64,000 bases of DNA from Pectobacterium parmentieri (GCF_001742145.1 NZ_CP015749.1:558001-622000); one strand, 5' to 3'. Positions 8,805 through 19,323 are shown, counted from the first letter of the stretch. The notes: generated by a model not told the origin, from the sequence alone. A program made the numbers and translations.

Positions 8805-10097
8805 ATGAAAATGAAAAAACGACTCTCTTCATTAGGTCTCGGTGTGGCGGCATTACTCCCGAGCTGGGCAATGGCTGCGACACCGACGATTGATAAAGCT
8901 GATAATGCTTTTATTATGATTTGTACCGCGTTGGTACTTTTTATGACTATACCAGGTATCGCACTGTTTTATGGTGGCCTGATCCGTTCAAAGAACGTTC
9001 TGTCTATGATGACGCAAGTAAGCGTAACATTCGCAATGGTCTGTATCCTGTGGGTCGTTTATGGATATAGCCTGGCCTTCAGCGAGGGTAACGCCTTCTT
9101 CGGTGGGTTCAGCACATTTATGCTGAAAGGCATTGGGATTGAGTCTATCAGTGGCACCTTCTATCAGTTTGTACACGTAGCGTATCAGGCTTCCTTCGCC
9201 TGTATCACCGTTGCGCTGATTGTTGGAGCGATTGCTGAACGTATTCGTTTCTCTGCGGTGCTGATTTTCGTTGCGCTGTGGCTGACATTCTCTTATCTGC
9301 CAATGACGCATATGGTGTGGGGCGGTGGTTATCTGGCTGCGGATGGCGCGCTGGATTTCGCAGGCGGTACGGTCGTTCACATCAACGCTGCGGTTGCTGG
9401 GTTAGTTGGTGCTTACCTGCTGGGTAAACGTGCCGGTTTTGGCAAAGAAGCCTTCAAACCGCATAACCTGCCGATGGTGTTTATCGGTACAGCGATCCTG
9501 TATATCGGCTGGTTTGGTTTCAATGCGGGTTCTGCGGGTGCTGCCAACGGTATTGCTGCTCTGGCTTTCCTGAACACGGTTGTTGCTACTGCTGCTGCCA
9601 TTCTGGCATGGGTTGGCGGTGAGTGGTTGGTACGCGGTAAACCTTCTCTGCTGGGCGCGTGTTCTGGCTGTATTGCAGGTCTGGTTGCTATTACCCCGGC
9701 GGCGGGTACGGTGGGCGTGGGTGGCGCATTGATCATCGGTCTGGCTGGTGGTGTTGCAGGCCTGTGGGGCGTGACCGTACTGAAAAGATGGCTGCGCGTG
9801 GATGACCCGTGTGATGTGTTCGGTGTTCATGGCGTGTGTGGTATCGTTGGCTGTATCTTAACGGGTGTATTCACGTCGGCATCGCTGGGTGGAACAGGCT
9901 ATGCCGAAGGTGTGACAATGGCGCACCAGATTTGGGTACAGTTGTTCAGCGTGATTGTTTGCCTGGTGTGGTCTGGCGTGGTGGCATTCGTTGCCTTCAA
10001 AGTGGCGGATATGATTGTCGGTCTGCGTGTCCCTGAAGAGCAAGAGCGCGAAGGTCTGGACGTCAACAGCCATGGCGAGAGCGCTTACAATCAATAA
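8805..10097 (+). CDS. amtB: Ammonium channel AmtB
   Basis: A 430-residue inner-membrane ammonium channel with a signal peptide (MKMKKRLSSLGLGVAALLP, cleaved after AMA) and eleven membrane helices. Conserved segments include the start of the pore region PGIALFYGGL, HMVWGGGYLA with a pore histidine, FNAGSAGAANG, and DVFGVHGVCGIVG with the second twin histidine. AmtB trimers conduct ammonia/ammonium and are shut by the GlnK T-loop. It is the second gene of glnK-amtB. Confidence 0.97.
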   Translation: MKMKKRLSSLGLGVAALLPSWAMAATPTIDKADNAFIMICTALVLFMTIPGIALFYGGLIRSKNVLSMMTQVSVTFAMVCILWVVYGYSLAFSEGNAFFGGFSTFMLKGIGIESISGTFYQFVHVAYQASFACITVALIVGAIAERIRFSAVLIFVALWLTFSYLPMTHMVWGGGYLAADGALDFAGGTVVHINAAVAGLVGAYLLGKRAGFGKEAFKPHNLPMVFIGTAILYIGWFGFNAGSAGAANGIAALAFLNTVVATAAAILAWVGGEWLVRGKPSLLGACSGCIAGLVAITPAAGTVGVGGALIIGLAGGVAGLWGVTVLKRWLRVDDPCDVFGVHGVCGIVGCILTGVFTSASLGGTGYAEGVTMAHQIWVQLFSVIVCLVWSGVVAFVAFKVADMIVGLRVPEEQEREGLDVNSHGESAYNQ

Positions 10098-10119
10098 GTA
10101 AGACAGTTCAAATACAGTG

Positions 10120-10156
10120 AACAGGCGTGGAGGAAACTCCACGCCTGTTTTGTTTT
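10120..10156. terminator. Terminator between convergent amtB and tesB
   Basis: AACAGGCGTGGAG and its complement form a 13-bp stem with loop GAAA. It is followed on the plus strand by TTTGTTTT, so it is an intrinsic terminator for amtB. The complementary strand lacks a comparable T-run, so an effect on tesB is less certain. Confidence 0.88.
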
Positions 10157-10214
10157 ACGGTTAACGTTATTCAAATCGCGTCGTTTTAGCCATGCAATAA
10201 GCCCGTCAGCAGAT

Positions 10215-11078
10215 TTATTGTTGGCGGCGACGCATAACGCCTTCCTGCATACTGGATGCAACCAGCACGCCTTCTCGGGTATAGAATTGCCCGCGCACGA
10301 AACCACGAGCGCCGGATGCGGATGTACTTTCCACGGTATAAAGCAGCCAGTCATCCAGCCGGAAATCCCGATGGAACCACATTGAGTGATCAATCGTGGC
10401 AACCTGCATGCCCGCTTCCAAAAAGCCGACGCCATGAGGCTGTAAGGCAGTGAGTAAGAAATTGCAGTCAGAGGTATAGCCCAGCAGATATTGGTGAATA
10501 CGCTTATCATCCGGCAACGGACTGCTGGCACGGCACCAAACGTGTCTCACGGGGTCGTCCACTTCACCCTTCAGCGGGTTATGGAATTTAACTGGTCGCA
10601 TCTCAATCGGGCTGGCCTGAATAAATTTATCACGAAAGCGGGGGGGTAGAAGATGTTGCATATCCTGCGCGATTTCTTGTTCGGATTTCAGATCTTCTGG
10701 CGGTGCGACGTTTGGCATCACATTTTGGTGCTCAAACCCTTCCTCATGGCTTTGAAAAGAAGCGGTCATATAAAAAATGGGCCGACCATTTTGAATGGCG
10801 CTAACGCGTCGGGCGCTAAAACTGTTGCCATCGCGCAGATTTTCAACGTCATAAATAATCGGCTTCTGACTGTCGCCGGGTAACAAAAAGTAACTGTGGA
10901 AAGAGTGAATGTTGCGCTCGATAGGAACGGTCTGTTTGGCGGCTGACATCGCCTGCCCCACGACTTGCCCACCAAAGACCTGACGTAGCCCCAAATCATC
11001 GCTTTGTCCGCGAAATAGCCCTTCCTCGAGTTTCTCTAAATGCAAGAGGTCGAGAAGGTGTTGTAGTGATTGACTCAT
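10215..11078 (-). CDS. tesB: Acyl-CoA thioesterase II TesB
   Basis: A 287-residue protein with two tandem hot-dog domains, as in E. coli TesB (286). Recognisable segments are [21 protein letters not shown] at the N-terminus and [21 protein letters not shown] in the second half. It cleaves medium- to long-chain acyl-CoAs in the cytoplasm. The gene is convergent with amtB and divergent from ybaY, as in E. coli. Confidence 0.95.
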   Translation of the reverse strand: MSQSLQHLLDLLHLEKLEEGLFRGQSDDLGLRQVFGGQVVGQAMSAAKQTVPIERNIHSFHSYFLLPGDSQKPIIYDVENLRDGNSFSARRVSAIQNGRPIFYMTASFQSHEEGFEHQNVMPNVAPPEDLKSEQEIAQDMQHLLPPRFRDKFIQASPIEMRPVKFHNPLKGEVDDPVRHVWCRASSPLPDDKRIHQYLLGYTSDCNFLLTALQPHGVGFLEAGMQVATIDHSMWFHRDFRLDDWLLYTVESTSASGARGFVRGQFYTREGVLVASSMQEGVMRRRQQ

Positions 11079-11288
11079 GGTATCGGCCTCAATGGATGTG
11101 GGGGCTGGTTATCTATTTGTTCTGTAAAACTTAAAATTTCTATTTATAGTTTTTACTATAATGAATGCACGGCTTTTAGAAAAATATCAGAATTTTGCAC
11201 CATCATTATTGTGTTTATTGAATCATACTATTTGCGAGTGCCGGTTTTCGATGCCGGCAGTCTGACAATAATAAAGGAGACTGACCGA

Positions 11289-11873
11289 ATGAAATTATGG
11301 CATATCTTAGGCAGTATCACGTTATCGATGACTCTGGTTGCTTGTGCACAGAGAAGTGATTATGGCGTTTCTCCTCAAACTGGCGCACCTGTTACCTCTG
11401 TTTCTTCACCGCGTCCGGCTGTCGCACTGCCTGCGGTAACGGGGACAGTGAATATCCGTCAGCGCATTGCCCTACCTCACAGCGCGGTTTTGACCGTTAC
11501 GGTGTCTGATGCATCGCTGGCAGATGCGCCTTCAAAAGTGATTACTCAGAGTGTGACGCGTACAGAAGGAAATCAGGCTCCTTTCCAATTCGAGTTACCG
11601 TATAACCCGGCTGATATTCAGCCCAATGCGCGTATCTTACTCAGCGCGGCGGTTGCCATCGATAATCGTGTTGTCATGGTGACGGAGAACGTCTTACCCG
11701 TTATTAGCAACGGGATAAATAACGCCGATTTGGTATTGGTACCTGTTGCTTCCGTTCCGTTACCCGCGAAAAACCAGGGATCGATGATATCCAATCCGGT
11801 GAATGAAACCCCTCATATGCTTCAGGGGCAACCGGCTTCATCCTCTACGGTTCCTGCGCAGCCAGTCTGGTAA
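11289..11873 (+). CDS. ybaY: YbaY-family lipoprotein
   Basis: A 194-residue lipoprotein. The signal sequence ends in the lipobox LVAC, with the lipidated cysteine C19 followed by AQRS. The conserved domain (about 50-155) contains VTGTVNIRQRIALPHSAVLTV, typical of YbaY. Function is unknown. The ATG at 11289 is chosen over a longer open frame because it follows AAAGGAG and begins the lipoprotein signal. Confidence 0.88.
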   Translation: MKLWHILGSITLSMTLVACAQRSDYGVSPQTGAPVTSVSSPRPAVALPAVTGTVNIRQRIALPHSAVLTVTVSDASLADAPSKVITQSVTRTEGNQAPFQFELPYNPADIQPNARILLSAAVAIDNRVVMVTENVLPVISNGINNADLVLVPVASVPLPAKNQGSMISNPVNETPHMLQGQPASSSTVPAQPVW

Positions 11874-11892
11874 TTCATCTGGATACGCGCCG

Positions 11893-12213
11893 CTATGGCG
11901 CGTATTGCCAGCGATATTTAGCAAGATCAATCTTACCCTGACGATTGAAAATCACGCCTTCCGCCTGTAGCGCTGATTTCTGACGTATGTAATCTCCACC
12001 GACGAGTGATATTTCGCCTTTACGATTGATTACCCGATGCCAAGGGAGTTTGCTGTCTTTCGGGAGGCGTTTTAACACTCCACCGACTTGCCTCGATGCT
12101 CTGGGGGAGTCGGCAAGTTGCGCGATGTCGCCATAGGTCGCTATTTTTCCATAGGGAATGGCTGCGACAATTTGAAAAACGCGTTGGCGGAAATTATCGT
12201 TTTCTTCTGACAT
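11893..12213 (-). CDS. atl: Alkyltransferase-like protein Atl (YbaZ)
   Basis: A 106-residue homologue of the DNA-binding domain of O6-alkylguanine-DNA alkyltransferase. The active-site motif PCHRV is replaced by PWHRVI, so there is no acceptor cysteine. Such Atl proteins bind O6-alkylguanine in DNA and flag it to nucleotide excision repair rather than repairing it. The helix-turn-helix segment GKIATYGDIAQLADSPRA is intact. The position before ffs matches E. coli ybaZ. Confidence 0.93.
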   Translation of the reverse strand: MSEENDNFRQRVFQIVAAIPYGKIATYGDIAQLADSPRASRQVGGVLKRLPKDSKLPWHRVINRKGEISLVGGDYIRQKSALQAEGVIFNRQGKIDLAKYRWQYAP

Positions 12214-12342
12214 CCGCGGATGTTCCTGCTATTTCTAAACCGATTGAACTTCCATAGTGGCATAGTGAGGTGAGTAAGAAAACAACGGTTAGTATGGGTT
12301 AGCTTGCAATTGCCTATCTCATCGCCGATAATGCTCACCGCT

Positions 12343-12370
12343 TTGTGACACACAGTAGAACTGTTATAAA
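12343..12370 (+). promoter_or_regulatory. Putative sigma-70 promoter of ffs
   Basis: TTGTGA (12343-12348) and TATAAA (12365-12370) are separated by 16 bases and lie about 10 bases before the start of the 4.5S RNA. The following GCCG resembles the GC-rich discriminator of stable-RNA promoters. This is inferred from position and pattern. Confidence 0.55.
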
Positions 12371-12379
12371 GCCGTCAAT

Positions 12380-12492
12380 GGAGGCCCTGTCGGTTCTCCC
12401 GCAACACTACCCTGTGGACTCGGTCAGATCCGGAAGGAAGCAGCCGCAGCAGGTGACGTGTGTGCCGGGATGTAGCTGGCAGGGCCTCCACC
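12380..12492 (+). ncRNA. ffs: 4.5S RNA of the signal recognition particle
   Basis: About 113 bases forming one long hairpin: GGAGGCCCTG at the 5' side pairs with CAGGGCCTCC at the 3' side. The apical region carries the conserved tetraloop CGGAAG and the internal loops AGGAAGCAGCC and GTGCCGGGATGTAGC, nearly identical to E. coli ffs. It binds Ffh and targets nascent membrane proteins to FtsY. Its position after atl is the E. coli location. Exact ends are uncertain by a few bases. Confidence 0.95.
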
Positions 12493-12941
12493 ATTTCTGC
12501 TCCTGTGTGAATACTCTACCGTCGAATTGATCTTCATCCTCTGCCCATAAAACCAATTCTTAGCCATAAACCCACGCTCATACGTAATCTTTGAGTCGCC
12601 ATTCGCCGCGTTTTATAGGTGTCGTTGACCAATCTCTGTTTCTTCTGGAGGGGGAGTGGTTTCTTTACTTAGCGATTAATAATTGCGCCAATTATTACGA
12701 CTCGTGTTTTTATCACGGGATATACTATTAATGATGCTATCAATGCGATTGTTATAAATGATAAACGGAAGGCAATAAACGAATGGGATGAAATGGTTTT
12801 TCATTTTTTTCTTATGTCAAAAAAATACAATTTGTTACAAGTCTTATTCAATTAATACGTTAAAACGAGAATGAAAACAAAGGCCGATAATATTATCGGC
12901 GCAGTGTATTAATGCCAGCTTTTTACACGTCTCGTTAGGGA
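12493..12941. other. Gene-free stretch between ffs and hha
   Basis: These 449 bases hold no convincing open frame on either strand. They become A/T-rich towards hha. The only clear structure is the palindrome at 12883-12900 described as the hha terminator. E. coli has other genes after ffs, so this is a join in gene order. Confidence 0.6.
12874..12900 (-). terminator. Terminator downstream of hha
   Basis: The perfect 18-base palindrome GCCGATAATATTATCGGC is followed on the minus strand by CTTTGTTTTC, about 40 bases after the hha stop. Confidence 0.7.
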
Positions 12942-13145
12942 TTAACGGACGTATCGCCATACTGCGGTAGGAACTTTGTCGTAGAGTTTGTTCATCGTCA
13001 ACTCTGCGAGGCGATGATCGGCTGCAGAAAAGAACATCTCCAGTTCATCATTGGAGAGTTCATACTTGTTTTTTTCAATAACGCGTTCGAGAGTGTCAAT
13101 CGTTGTGCATTTACGCAAACGCATCAAATAGTCGATTTTTTTCAT
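12942..13145 (-). CDS. hha: H-NS-modulating haemolysin expression regulator Hha
   Basis: A 67-residue Hha/YmoA-family protein: [20 protein letters not shown] at the N-terminus and [14 protein letters not shown] at the C-terminus. It has no DNA-binding domain of its own. It binds H-NS and sharpens silencing of horizontally acquired genes. It lies 55 bases after tomB on the same strand, forming the conserved tomB-hha pair described as an antitoxin-toxin-like module. Confidence 0.96.
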   Translation of the reverse strand: MKKIDYLMRLRKCTTIDTLERVIEKNKYELSNDELEMFFSAADHRLAELTMNKLYDKVPTAVWRYVR

Positions 13146-13200
13146 AATGGCCTATGCAAACAGTACCTGGTGGTTAAAATTTATATAAATAAATTATTGC

Positions 13201-13569
13201 TTAAGTTTTAGCAGGCGTACAGACGTTCTCCCCTGAGAACATTCCGAATAATTTTGCTTTGGACTTCTGCCAGCGTCGTAGTTCAGCGTCATTAATACCA
13301 TAGTTGCTAAACAAGACGTAAGTATCATCCAAATATTTTTCAACCTGCTCTGAGAGCTCACTTTCGTTAGGGTATTTTATTTTAAATGTGAGAATAAACG
13401 TAGCGATATGCTCAATAAGCTCATTTAATTGGAGATTGATCGCAGAAGTTGGATCATTGACCCAGCCGTGACTGCTATCGCCTAACGTTGCTATGCTCTC
13501 ATCACACAGATTCTCACATAAGAATCTGAGTTGGGCAATATCATAATGCTTTGGTGTGTACTCATCCAT
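13201..13569 (-). CDS. tomB: Hha toxicity modulator TomB (YbaJ)
   Basis: A 122-residue acidic protein starting MDEYTPKHYDIAQLRFLCEN, typical of TomB. It attenuates Hha toxicity and affects biofilm formation in E. coli, where oxygen-dependent oxidation of Hha is proposed. A GAGGGAT ribosome site precedes the ATG. It is upstream of hha in the same operon. Confidence 0.94.
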   Translation of the reverse strand: MDEYTPKHYDIAQLRFLCENLCDESIATLGDSSHGWVNDPTSAINLQLNELIEHIATFILTFKIKYPNESELSEQVEKYLDDTYVLFSNYGINDAELRRWQKSKAKLFGMFSGENVCTPAKT

Positions 13570-14327
13570 ATCAATCCCTCCGTTAAGCCGTTATTCAGTG
13601 TTACTGCGGTTAACACCTAGTAAACAGGTAGACTGACGAAGCCTGCAAGATAAAGACGTTAGCATTGTTTCCTATTCATGTTGTTACAGAGAATGCGTTG
13701 AGCCATTGTAATTCGTTCAGCACTGAATGAGACAACAGCGATTTTCGTACCTCTCACATATTACTATGTCGCGAAACAGGGTTGGCGTAAATACCAACAC
13801 AGCATGACTTAACCTTAAGTATAGCTATACCCTTAATATTTCAAGCTGCATGTACGTTGGTTGCGTTCACTCACCGAAATCACTTACCAAGTAAGTTCAT
13901 TGGGGTTCCCTCTCTGTCGCGTTACGAAGCGCATAAAAGAACCCTGCTCAGCCAACATATCGCGTCGTTCAAAACGATAACATTTTGTCCTGCATCGCGA
14001 ATTATTTTGAGTATATATATGACTATAGCAAAAACGTTCGTAAAATTCGCGGATAGGATAATAGATAAGGTTTTCACTGCTAGTTATTTTGATTAACTCT
14101 CAAATTTTTTGTAACAATGAGCGTAGAATAAACTCGATGACGGCTTATTTAATTATTTCTATCTAAAAATATGAGAAAGGGTAGACGGAGTGCGAAGGAA
14201 TTGTTCTGTCGATAAGGTACAGTGATTGTTGTTATCTTATTGTTTAATAAGTTTTTTAATGGAAATCATCCCGTACAACCATACTAACGCCATAACATAG
14301 GTTGTATCGGGATGTGATAGAGAAAGA
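13570..14327. other. Gene-free stretch between tomB and rpmJ2
   Basis: These 758 bases are A/T-rich and contain the tomB upstream region, repeat copy 2 (13827-14020) and about 300 further bases without recognisable structure. Short open frames here overlap the repeat or lack ribosome sites and are not accepted. Confidence 0.6.
13827..14020. repeat. Intergenic terminally inverted repeat, copy 2
   Basis: About 190 bases of the same family as copy 1. It starts ATATTTCAAGCTGCATGTAC and ends GCGAATTATTTTGAGTATAT. It shares the internal TTCAAAACGATAACATTTTG hairpin and the CTTACCAAGTAAGTTCA segment. It is shorter and more diverged than copy 1. Confidence 0.7.
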
Positions 14328-14471
14328 TTAGCCTTTTTTCTTTTTTCCGCCCTGCACGGCTTTAAAGCGCGGATTGGATTTACATATAACGTAAACTCGC
14401 CCGCGACGACGGACCACAATACAATCTTTATGTCGATTTTTCGCTGAGCGCAGCGAACTAAGCACCTGCAT
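14328..14471 (-). CDS. rpmJ2: Ribosomal protein L36, zinc-free paralogue (YkgO)
   Basis: A 47-residue basic protein starting [20 protein letters not shown] and ending in a run of lysines. It is the C-minus form of L36: only two cysteines (C17, C30) remain of the zinc knuckle, so it should not need zinc. It lies 17 bases after rpmE2 and shares its Zur-controlled promoter. When zinc is scarce it replaces RpmJ in ribosomes. Confidence 0.93.
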   Translation of the reverse strand: MQVLSSLRSAKNRHKDCIVVRRRGRVYVICKSNPRFKAVQGGKKKKG

Positions 14472-14488
14472 TTAATTGCCCTCTCTGA

Positions 14489-14737
14489 TTACTTGAAGAA
14501 GTTCCCAAAGCGCTGCTGGAAGCGCGCTGTGCTGCCTTCTTTGGAATATTCTTTTTGCTTCCCGGTGTAATAGGGATGCGATGCCGAAGAAACATCGATG
14601 GTGACGTAAGGGTAGTGGGCCCCCTCCAGTTCGATTGTCCGATCGGTTTTAATGGTTGACCCTGTTCTGTAATAGACATCCGCGCTGGTATCATGAAATA
14701 CCACTGTGCGATAGTCAGGATGAATTCCTGCCTTCAT
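14489..14737 (-). CDS. rpmE2: Ribosomal protein L31 type B, zinc-free (YkgM)
   Basis: An 82-residue L31 of type B starting [20 protein letters not shown]. It contains no cysteine at all, unlike zinc-binding RpmE. It is the first gene of a two-gene unit with rpmJ2. Under zinc starvation Zur derepresses such paralogues, freeing zinc from ribosomes. A Zur palindrome is 17 bases upstream of the ATG. Confidence 0.95.
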   Translation of the reverse strand: MKAGIHPDYRTVVFHDTSADVYYRTGSTIKTDRTIELEGAHYPYVTIDVSSASHPYYTGKQKEYSKEGSTARFQQRFGNFFK

Positions 14738-14753
14738 TGTTACCTCATTTTGT

Positions 14754-14767
14754 TATGTTATAACATA
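14754..14767. promoter_or_regulatory. Zur operator upstream of rpmE2-rpmJ2
   Basis: TATGTTATAACATA is a perfect 14-base palindrome matching the core of the gamma-proteobacterial Zur box (ATGTTATA-ATATAACAT type). It sits just before rpmE2, where zinc-bound Zur would block transcription. Confidence 0.82.
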
Positions 14768-14915
14768 CCCATTATGTTGCGCTTTTTTATCATCAGGATC
14801 AACCATTATGTTTCGGTGAGGCGGCAGCATTCTCTACGTCACTGTAGATACGCATAAGATGCAAAAAAGCACCGTGAGCCGTTTAGCTCGGACTAGTTGG
14901 GTTGGGCTGGGAGGT

Positions 14916-14942
14916 AAAAAAAAGGCCGCGAGGCGGCCTTTT
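14916..14942 (-). terminator. acrAB terminator
   Basis: AAAAGGCCGC, loop TCG, then GCGGCCTTTT with a run of eight T on the minus strand, 28 bases after the acrB stop. The flanking A-run and T-run make it potentially bidirectional. Confidence 0.9.
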
Positions 14943-14969
14943 AGGATGGTTATCGGTGGATATGAAATA

Positions 14970-17900
14970 TTAGTGGGCTGTTGTATCGTCGATTTTCTTA
15001 CCAAAGCGACGACGAACCACAACGAAGAACACGGGAACGAAGAAGATAGCCAGCACGGTTGCTGTAATCATCCCGCCCATTACGCCAGTACCAACGGCGT
15101 TTTGTGCACCGGAACCCGCACCACTACTGATTACCAGCGGCATTACGCCGAGGATAAAGGCAAGTGATGTCATCAGGATTGGACGTAAACGCATACGTAC
15201 TGCATCCAGCGTTGCTTCTATCAGGCCTTTCCCTTCTTTATCCATCAAATCTTTAGCAAATTCGACGATCAATATGGCGTTCTTCGCGGATAGCCCTATG
15301 GTTGTCAGCAGGCCCACCTTAAAGTAAACGTCATTTTGAAGACCCGTCATATTCGCCGCAATCAATGCACCGATGATCCCCAGTGGAACAACCAGCATGA
15401 CGGAGAACGGTATTGACCAGCTCTCATAAAGCGCTGCCAGACACAGGAACACAACAATCAGTGAAATAGCATAGATTGCAGGTGCCTGATTACCAGATAA
15501 CCGTTCCTGATAGGACATCCCCGTCCATTGGTAGCCAATACCTTGCGGTAATTTGGTGACGAATTCTTCCATCAATGCCATGGCTTCACCAGTACTCTTA
15601 CCTGGAGCTGCCTCGCCCTGGATTTGCATGGATGGCTGGCCGTTATAACGCTCCAGACGTGGTGAACCGTATTCCCAGTGGCTCTGCGTAAATGCAGAGA
15701 ATGGCACCATTTGTCCGTTGTTACCGCGGATGTACCAGTTCTTGATGTCATCCGGCAACATACGGAAAGGCGCATCAGCCTGAACGTAGACTTTCTTCAC
15801 GCGACCGCGATCGATAAAGTCATTCACATAAGATCCACCCAACGTTGTTGCCAGCGTTGAGCTAATATCAGCCAATGACACGCCAAGTGCTTGCGCTTTT
15901 TCTTGATCGATATCGAGACGGAACTGCGGTGTATCTTCCATCCCGTTAGGACGAACTTGTATCAACGTATCAGGGCGTTGTGCCGCCATACCCAGCAACT
16001 GGTTACGTGCTTCCGTTAGTTTTGCATGTCCCAGGTTAGCCTGGTCAATTAACTGGAAGTCGAAGCCCGTTGCCGTACCCAGTTCGATAATCGCAGGAAC
16101 GTTGGCCGCAATCACGATAGCTTCTTTATACTGACTGAAGACTGCGTTAGCTCTGGCTGCAATCGCCTGGACTTTATTCTCTGCGCCGCTTCGCTCACTC
16201 CAGTCATTCAAGCTGGCGAAGGCTAAACCGGCATTCTGCCCACGACCAGAGAACCCGAAGCCCGTCACGGTAAACACAGACTTGACGTTATTTTTCTCAT
16301 TTTCGAGATAATATTGCGTCATTCTGTCCATGATTTTTTGGGTGTTTTCCTGCGTCGCACCTGAAGGCAACTGAACAATGTTCAGGAGAACCCCTTGGTC
16401 TTCGTCTGGCAGGAAGGACGTCGGCAAACGTAAGAACAAGAGTGCGAGGCCCACAACAATCAGCAGATAGATAACCAGATAACGACCAGTACTACGCAGA
16501 ATATTAGCAACGCTGTCGGTGTAGTGATGCGTGCTCTTCTCAAACACTTTGTTGAACCAGCCGAAGAAGCCAGTTTTCTCACTGTGATCACCTTTGGCGA
16601 TCGGTTTTAGCAGTGTTGCACAAAGGGCTGGTGTCAAAATCAATGCAACCAGAACTGACAGCACCATCGCAGAAACGATTGTGATGGAGAACTGGCGATA
16701 GATTGCCCCTGTGGAGCCACCGGTAAACGCCATCGGGACGAATACTGCGGACAGTACCAGTGCAATACCGACCAACGCGCCTTGGATCTGCTCCATGGAG
16801 CGTTTTGTCGCTTCTTTAGGCGGTAGACCTTCTTCCGCCATGACACGTTCCACGTTTTCCACGACGACGATGGCGTCATCCACCAGAAGCCCGATGGCGA
16901 GAACCATCGCGAACATCGTCAAGGTGTTAATGGAATAACCAAACGCAGAGAGGATAGCAAACGTCCCCAGCAAGACGACCGGTACCGCGATAGTTGGGAT
17001 CAGCGTGGCGCGGAAGTTCTGCAAGAACAGATACATCACCAGGAAGACCAGTACGATGGCTTCCACCAGTGTTTTCACTACTTCGTTGATGGAAATCTTA
17101 ACGAAAGGCGTTGTATCGTAAGGGTAAACGACTTTCAGGCCGGAAGGGAAGAACTCTTCTGCTTTGGTCAGTGCATCTTTTACGGCAGTTGCGGTATCCA
17201 GCGCGTTAGCGCCTGTTGCCAATTTGATACCGATACCGGCAGCCGGTTTCCCGTTGAAACGTGCAATAACGTCGTAGCCTTCTGCTCCCAGCTCAACACG
17301 TGCAACGTCTTTAAGGCGAACCTGAGATCCATCAGCGTTAACTTTCAGCAGTATTTTAGAAAATTCTTCTGCTGAATTCAGACGGGTCTGAGCAATGATC
17401 GAGGCATTCAACTGCTGGCCGGGAACCGGTGGAGCGCCCCCCAATTGCCCTGCGGCGATCTGGTTATTTTGAACACGAATTGCTGCGCTGACGTCACCTG
17501 CGGTTAACTGATAGTTATTTAGCTTGTTCGGATCCAGCCAGATACGCATGGCATACTGGGAGCCAAATAGCTGCGCGTCGCCTACGCCTGATGTACGGCT
17601 GATAGGGTCTTTAACGTTAGCGGCCACGTAGTCAGCGATATCTTCCTGTGACATTTTACCGTCTTCACTAATGAAGGCGGCAACCATGAGGAAGCTGCTA
17701 CTTGATTTCTGAACGTTAACCCCTTGTTGCTGTACTTCCTGCGGCAGCAGCGGCATGGCCAGTTGCAGTTTGTTCTGCACCTGAACCTGTGCGATGTCCG
17801 GATCGGTACCTGCCTGAAAGGTCAGCGTAATCTGGACCGTACCTGAGGAGTCGCTGCTTGATGACATGTACATCAGGTTATCGATACCGTTCATATTCTG

Positions 17901-18098
17901 TTCGATAACCTGAGTGACGGAATCTTGCAGCGTTGATGCATCGGCCCCTGGATAAGTTGCTGTTACGTCAATCGCGGGTGGGGCGATCGTTGGATACTGG
18001 GCAATAGGTAATTTAACAATTGCCAGCAACCCCGTCAGCATCACCATGATGGCGAGTACCCATGCAAAAATGGGTCGATCTATAAAAAACTTAGCCAT
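14970..18098 (-). CDS. acrB: RND multidrug efflux transporter AcrB
   Basis: A 1042-residue inner-membrane proton/drug antiporter of the HAE1 RND family with twelve membrane helices and two large periplasmic loops. The start [20 protein letters not shown] and the proton-relay [17 protein letters not shown] (twin Asp in TM4) are typical. With AcrA and TolC it exports bile salts, dyes, antibiotics and, in soft-rot bacteria, plant antimicrobials. It is second in acrAB, 28 bases after acrA. Confidence 0.97.
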   Translation of the reverse strand: MAKFFIDRPIFAWVLAIMVMLTGLLAIVKLPIAQYPTIAPPAIDVTATYPGADASTLQDSVTQVIEQNMNGIDNLMYMSSSSDSSGTVQITLTFQAGTDPDIAQVQVQNKLQLAMPLLPQEVQQQGVNVQKSSSSFLMVAAFISEDGKMSQEDIADYVAANVKDPISRTSGVGDAQLFGSQYAMRIWLDPNKLNNYQLTAGDVSAAIRVQNNQIAAGQLGGAPPVPGQQLNASIIAQTRLNSAEEFSKILLKVNADGSQVRLKDVARVELGAEGYDVIARFNGKPAAGIGIKLATGANALDTATAVKDALTKAEEFFPSGLKVVYPYDTTPFVKISINEVVKTLVEAIVLVFLVMYLFLQNFRATLIPTIAVPVVLLGTFAILSAFGYSINTLTMFAMVLAIGLLVDDAIVVVENVERVMAEEGLPPKEATKRSMEQIQGALVGIALVLSAVFVPMAFTGGSTGAIYRQFSITIVSAMVLSVLVALILTPALCATLLKPIAKGDHSEKTGFFGWFNKVFEKSTHHYTDSVANILRSTGRYLVIYLLIVVGLALLFLRLPTSFLPDEDQGVLLNIVQLPSGATQENTQKIMDRMTQYYLENEKNNVKSVFTVTGFGFSGRGQNAGLAFASLNDWSERSGAENKVQAIAARANAVFSQYKEAIVIAANVPAIIELGTATGFDFQLIDQANLGHAKLTEARNQLLGMAAQRPDTLIQVRPNGMEDTPQFRLDIDQEKAQALGVSLADISSTLATTLGGSYVNDFIDRGRVKKVYVQADAPFRMLPDDIKNWYIRGNNGQMVPFSAFTQSHWEYGSPRLERYNGQPSMQIQGEAAPGKSTGEAMALMEEFVTKLPQGIGYQWTGMSYQERLSGNQAPAIYAISLIVVFLCLAALYESWSIPFSVMLVVPLGIIGALIAANMTGLQNDVYFKVGLLTTIGLSAKNAILIVEFAKDLMDKEGKGLIEATLDAVRMRLRPILMTSLAFILGVMPLVISSGAGSGAQNAVGTGVMGGMITATVLAIFFVPVFFVVVRRRFGKKIDDTTAH

Positions 18099-18126
18099 GA
18101 ATTGTACCGGCTCCTGTTAGAACGTC

Positions 18127-19323
18127 TTAAGACTTCGCGGGTTCTGCTGACGCTTGCTGCGCCTGCTGATTTTCTGGAGCGACTTCTTTAGCTTTCACCT
18201 GCGCACCGGGTCTGATTTTTTGCAGACCAGTGAGAATAACGCGGTCACCTGCTTTCAAGCCTTCGGTAACCAACCATTTGTCACCAATTGCTTTACCGGT
18301 TTTAAGCGAACGCGGCTCTACTTTATCGCCTTCCCCAACCACCATCGCCGTGGCCTGACCACGCGGATCGCGGGTGACACCTTGCTGCGGCACTAATAAG
18401 GCCGTCGGGTTAACGCCGGAATCGAGGCGAGCACGTACAAACATACCGGGCAGCAGGTTGTGCTGTGGGTTAGGGAAAATGGCGCGCAGCGTGATGGAAC
18501 CTGTGGTTTCATCTACCGTAACATCAGAGAATTCCAATGTACCTGCTTCTGCATACTCAGTACCATTTTCTAACAGCAGACGGACATTCGCTTTGCCTTG
18601 ATTTTGTTTTAGCGTGCCGTTTTCCAGCTCTTTTTTCAGTTGCAGAAAATCGTTACTGGATTGAGTGACATCAACATAGATCGGATCAAGTTGCTGCACG
18701 GTTGTTAATGCCGTTGCTTGCCCGGTTCCCACCAATGCGCCTTCCGTTACCGTTGATCTTCCTACGCGGCCTTCGATTGGTGAATTGACTTTGGTGTAAG
18801 CCAGATTGATTTGTGCGGTGTCTACTGCCGCTTTGGCTGCCAAAACAGCAGCATCAGCCTGACGGGAAGTAGCGACAGCCTGATCGTAATCTTGCTTGCT
18901 GACGTAGTTGGTGCCCAGCAGCGGTTTATAGCGGTTAACCGTCAGGTGTGCAATTTCTGCCTGAGCCTGAGCTTGAGCAAGTGAACCTTTGGCGCTGTTG
19001 TAGTTCGCCTGATAGGTTGCAGGATCGATCTGATACAGTGATGCGCCAGCTTTAACGTCAGATCCTTCAACGAAGTTGCGTTTTAGGATAATTCCGCCAA
19101 CCTGTGGGCGAACCTCAGCAATGCGGTAAGCACTTGTACGGCCCGGCAGTTCGGTCATGACATTCAGTGCTTCTGTTTTCAACGTAACAATACCCACTTC
19201 AGGCATCTGCTGCTGTGCGCCGCCGTCCTGCTGATTGTTGCCGCTATCACATCCTGCGAGCATTAAGCCGCCAGAAAGCATCAGAACTGCCGCCAGAGGC
19301 GTTAGCCCTCTGTTTTTGTTCAT
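18127..19323 (-). CDS. acrA: Efflux periplasmic adaptor lipoprotein AcrA
   Basis: A 398-residue membrane-fusion lipoprotein. The signal peptide ends with lipobox LAGC (C25), then come a barrel-sandwich/lipoyl domain, an alpha-hairpin (about 95-170) and a beta-barrel with GSITLRAIFPNPQHNLLPGM. It links AcrB to TolC. It is first in acrAB and divergent from acrR, with the operator between them. Confidence 0.96.
   Translation of the reverse strand: MNKNRGLTPLAAVLMLSGGLMLAGCDSGNNQQDGGAQQQMPEVGIVTLKTEALNVMTELPGRTSAYRIAEVRPQVGGIILKRNFVEGSDVKAGASLYQIDPATYQANYNSAKGSLAQAQAQAEIAHLTVNRYKPLLGTNYVSKQDYDQAVATSRQADAAVLAAKAAVDTAQINLAYTKVNSPIEGRVGRSTVTEGALVGTGQATALTTVQQLDPIYVDVTQSSNDFLQLKKELENGTLKQNQGKANVRLLLENGTEYAEAGTLEFSDVTVDETTGSITLRAIFPNPQHNLLPGMFVRARLDSGVNPTALLVPQQGVTRDPRGQATAMVVGEGDKVEPRSLKTGKAIGDKWLVTEGLKAGDRVILTGLQKIRPGAQVKAKEVAPENQQAQQASAEPAKS

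Noticed and set aside
9402..9830. 142-codon minus-strand frame inside amtB
   Set aside because: Composition follows the amtB codons in antisense; no recognisable protein.
13857..14096. 79-codon plus-strand frame between tomB and rpmJ2
   Set aside because: It runs through repeat copy 2 and has no family resemblance.
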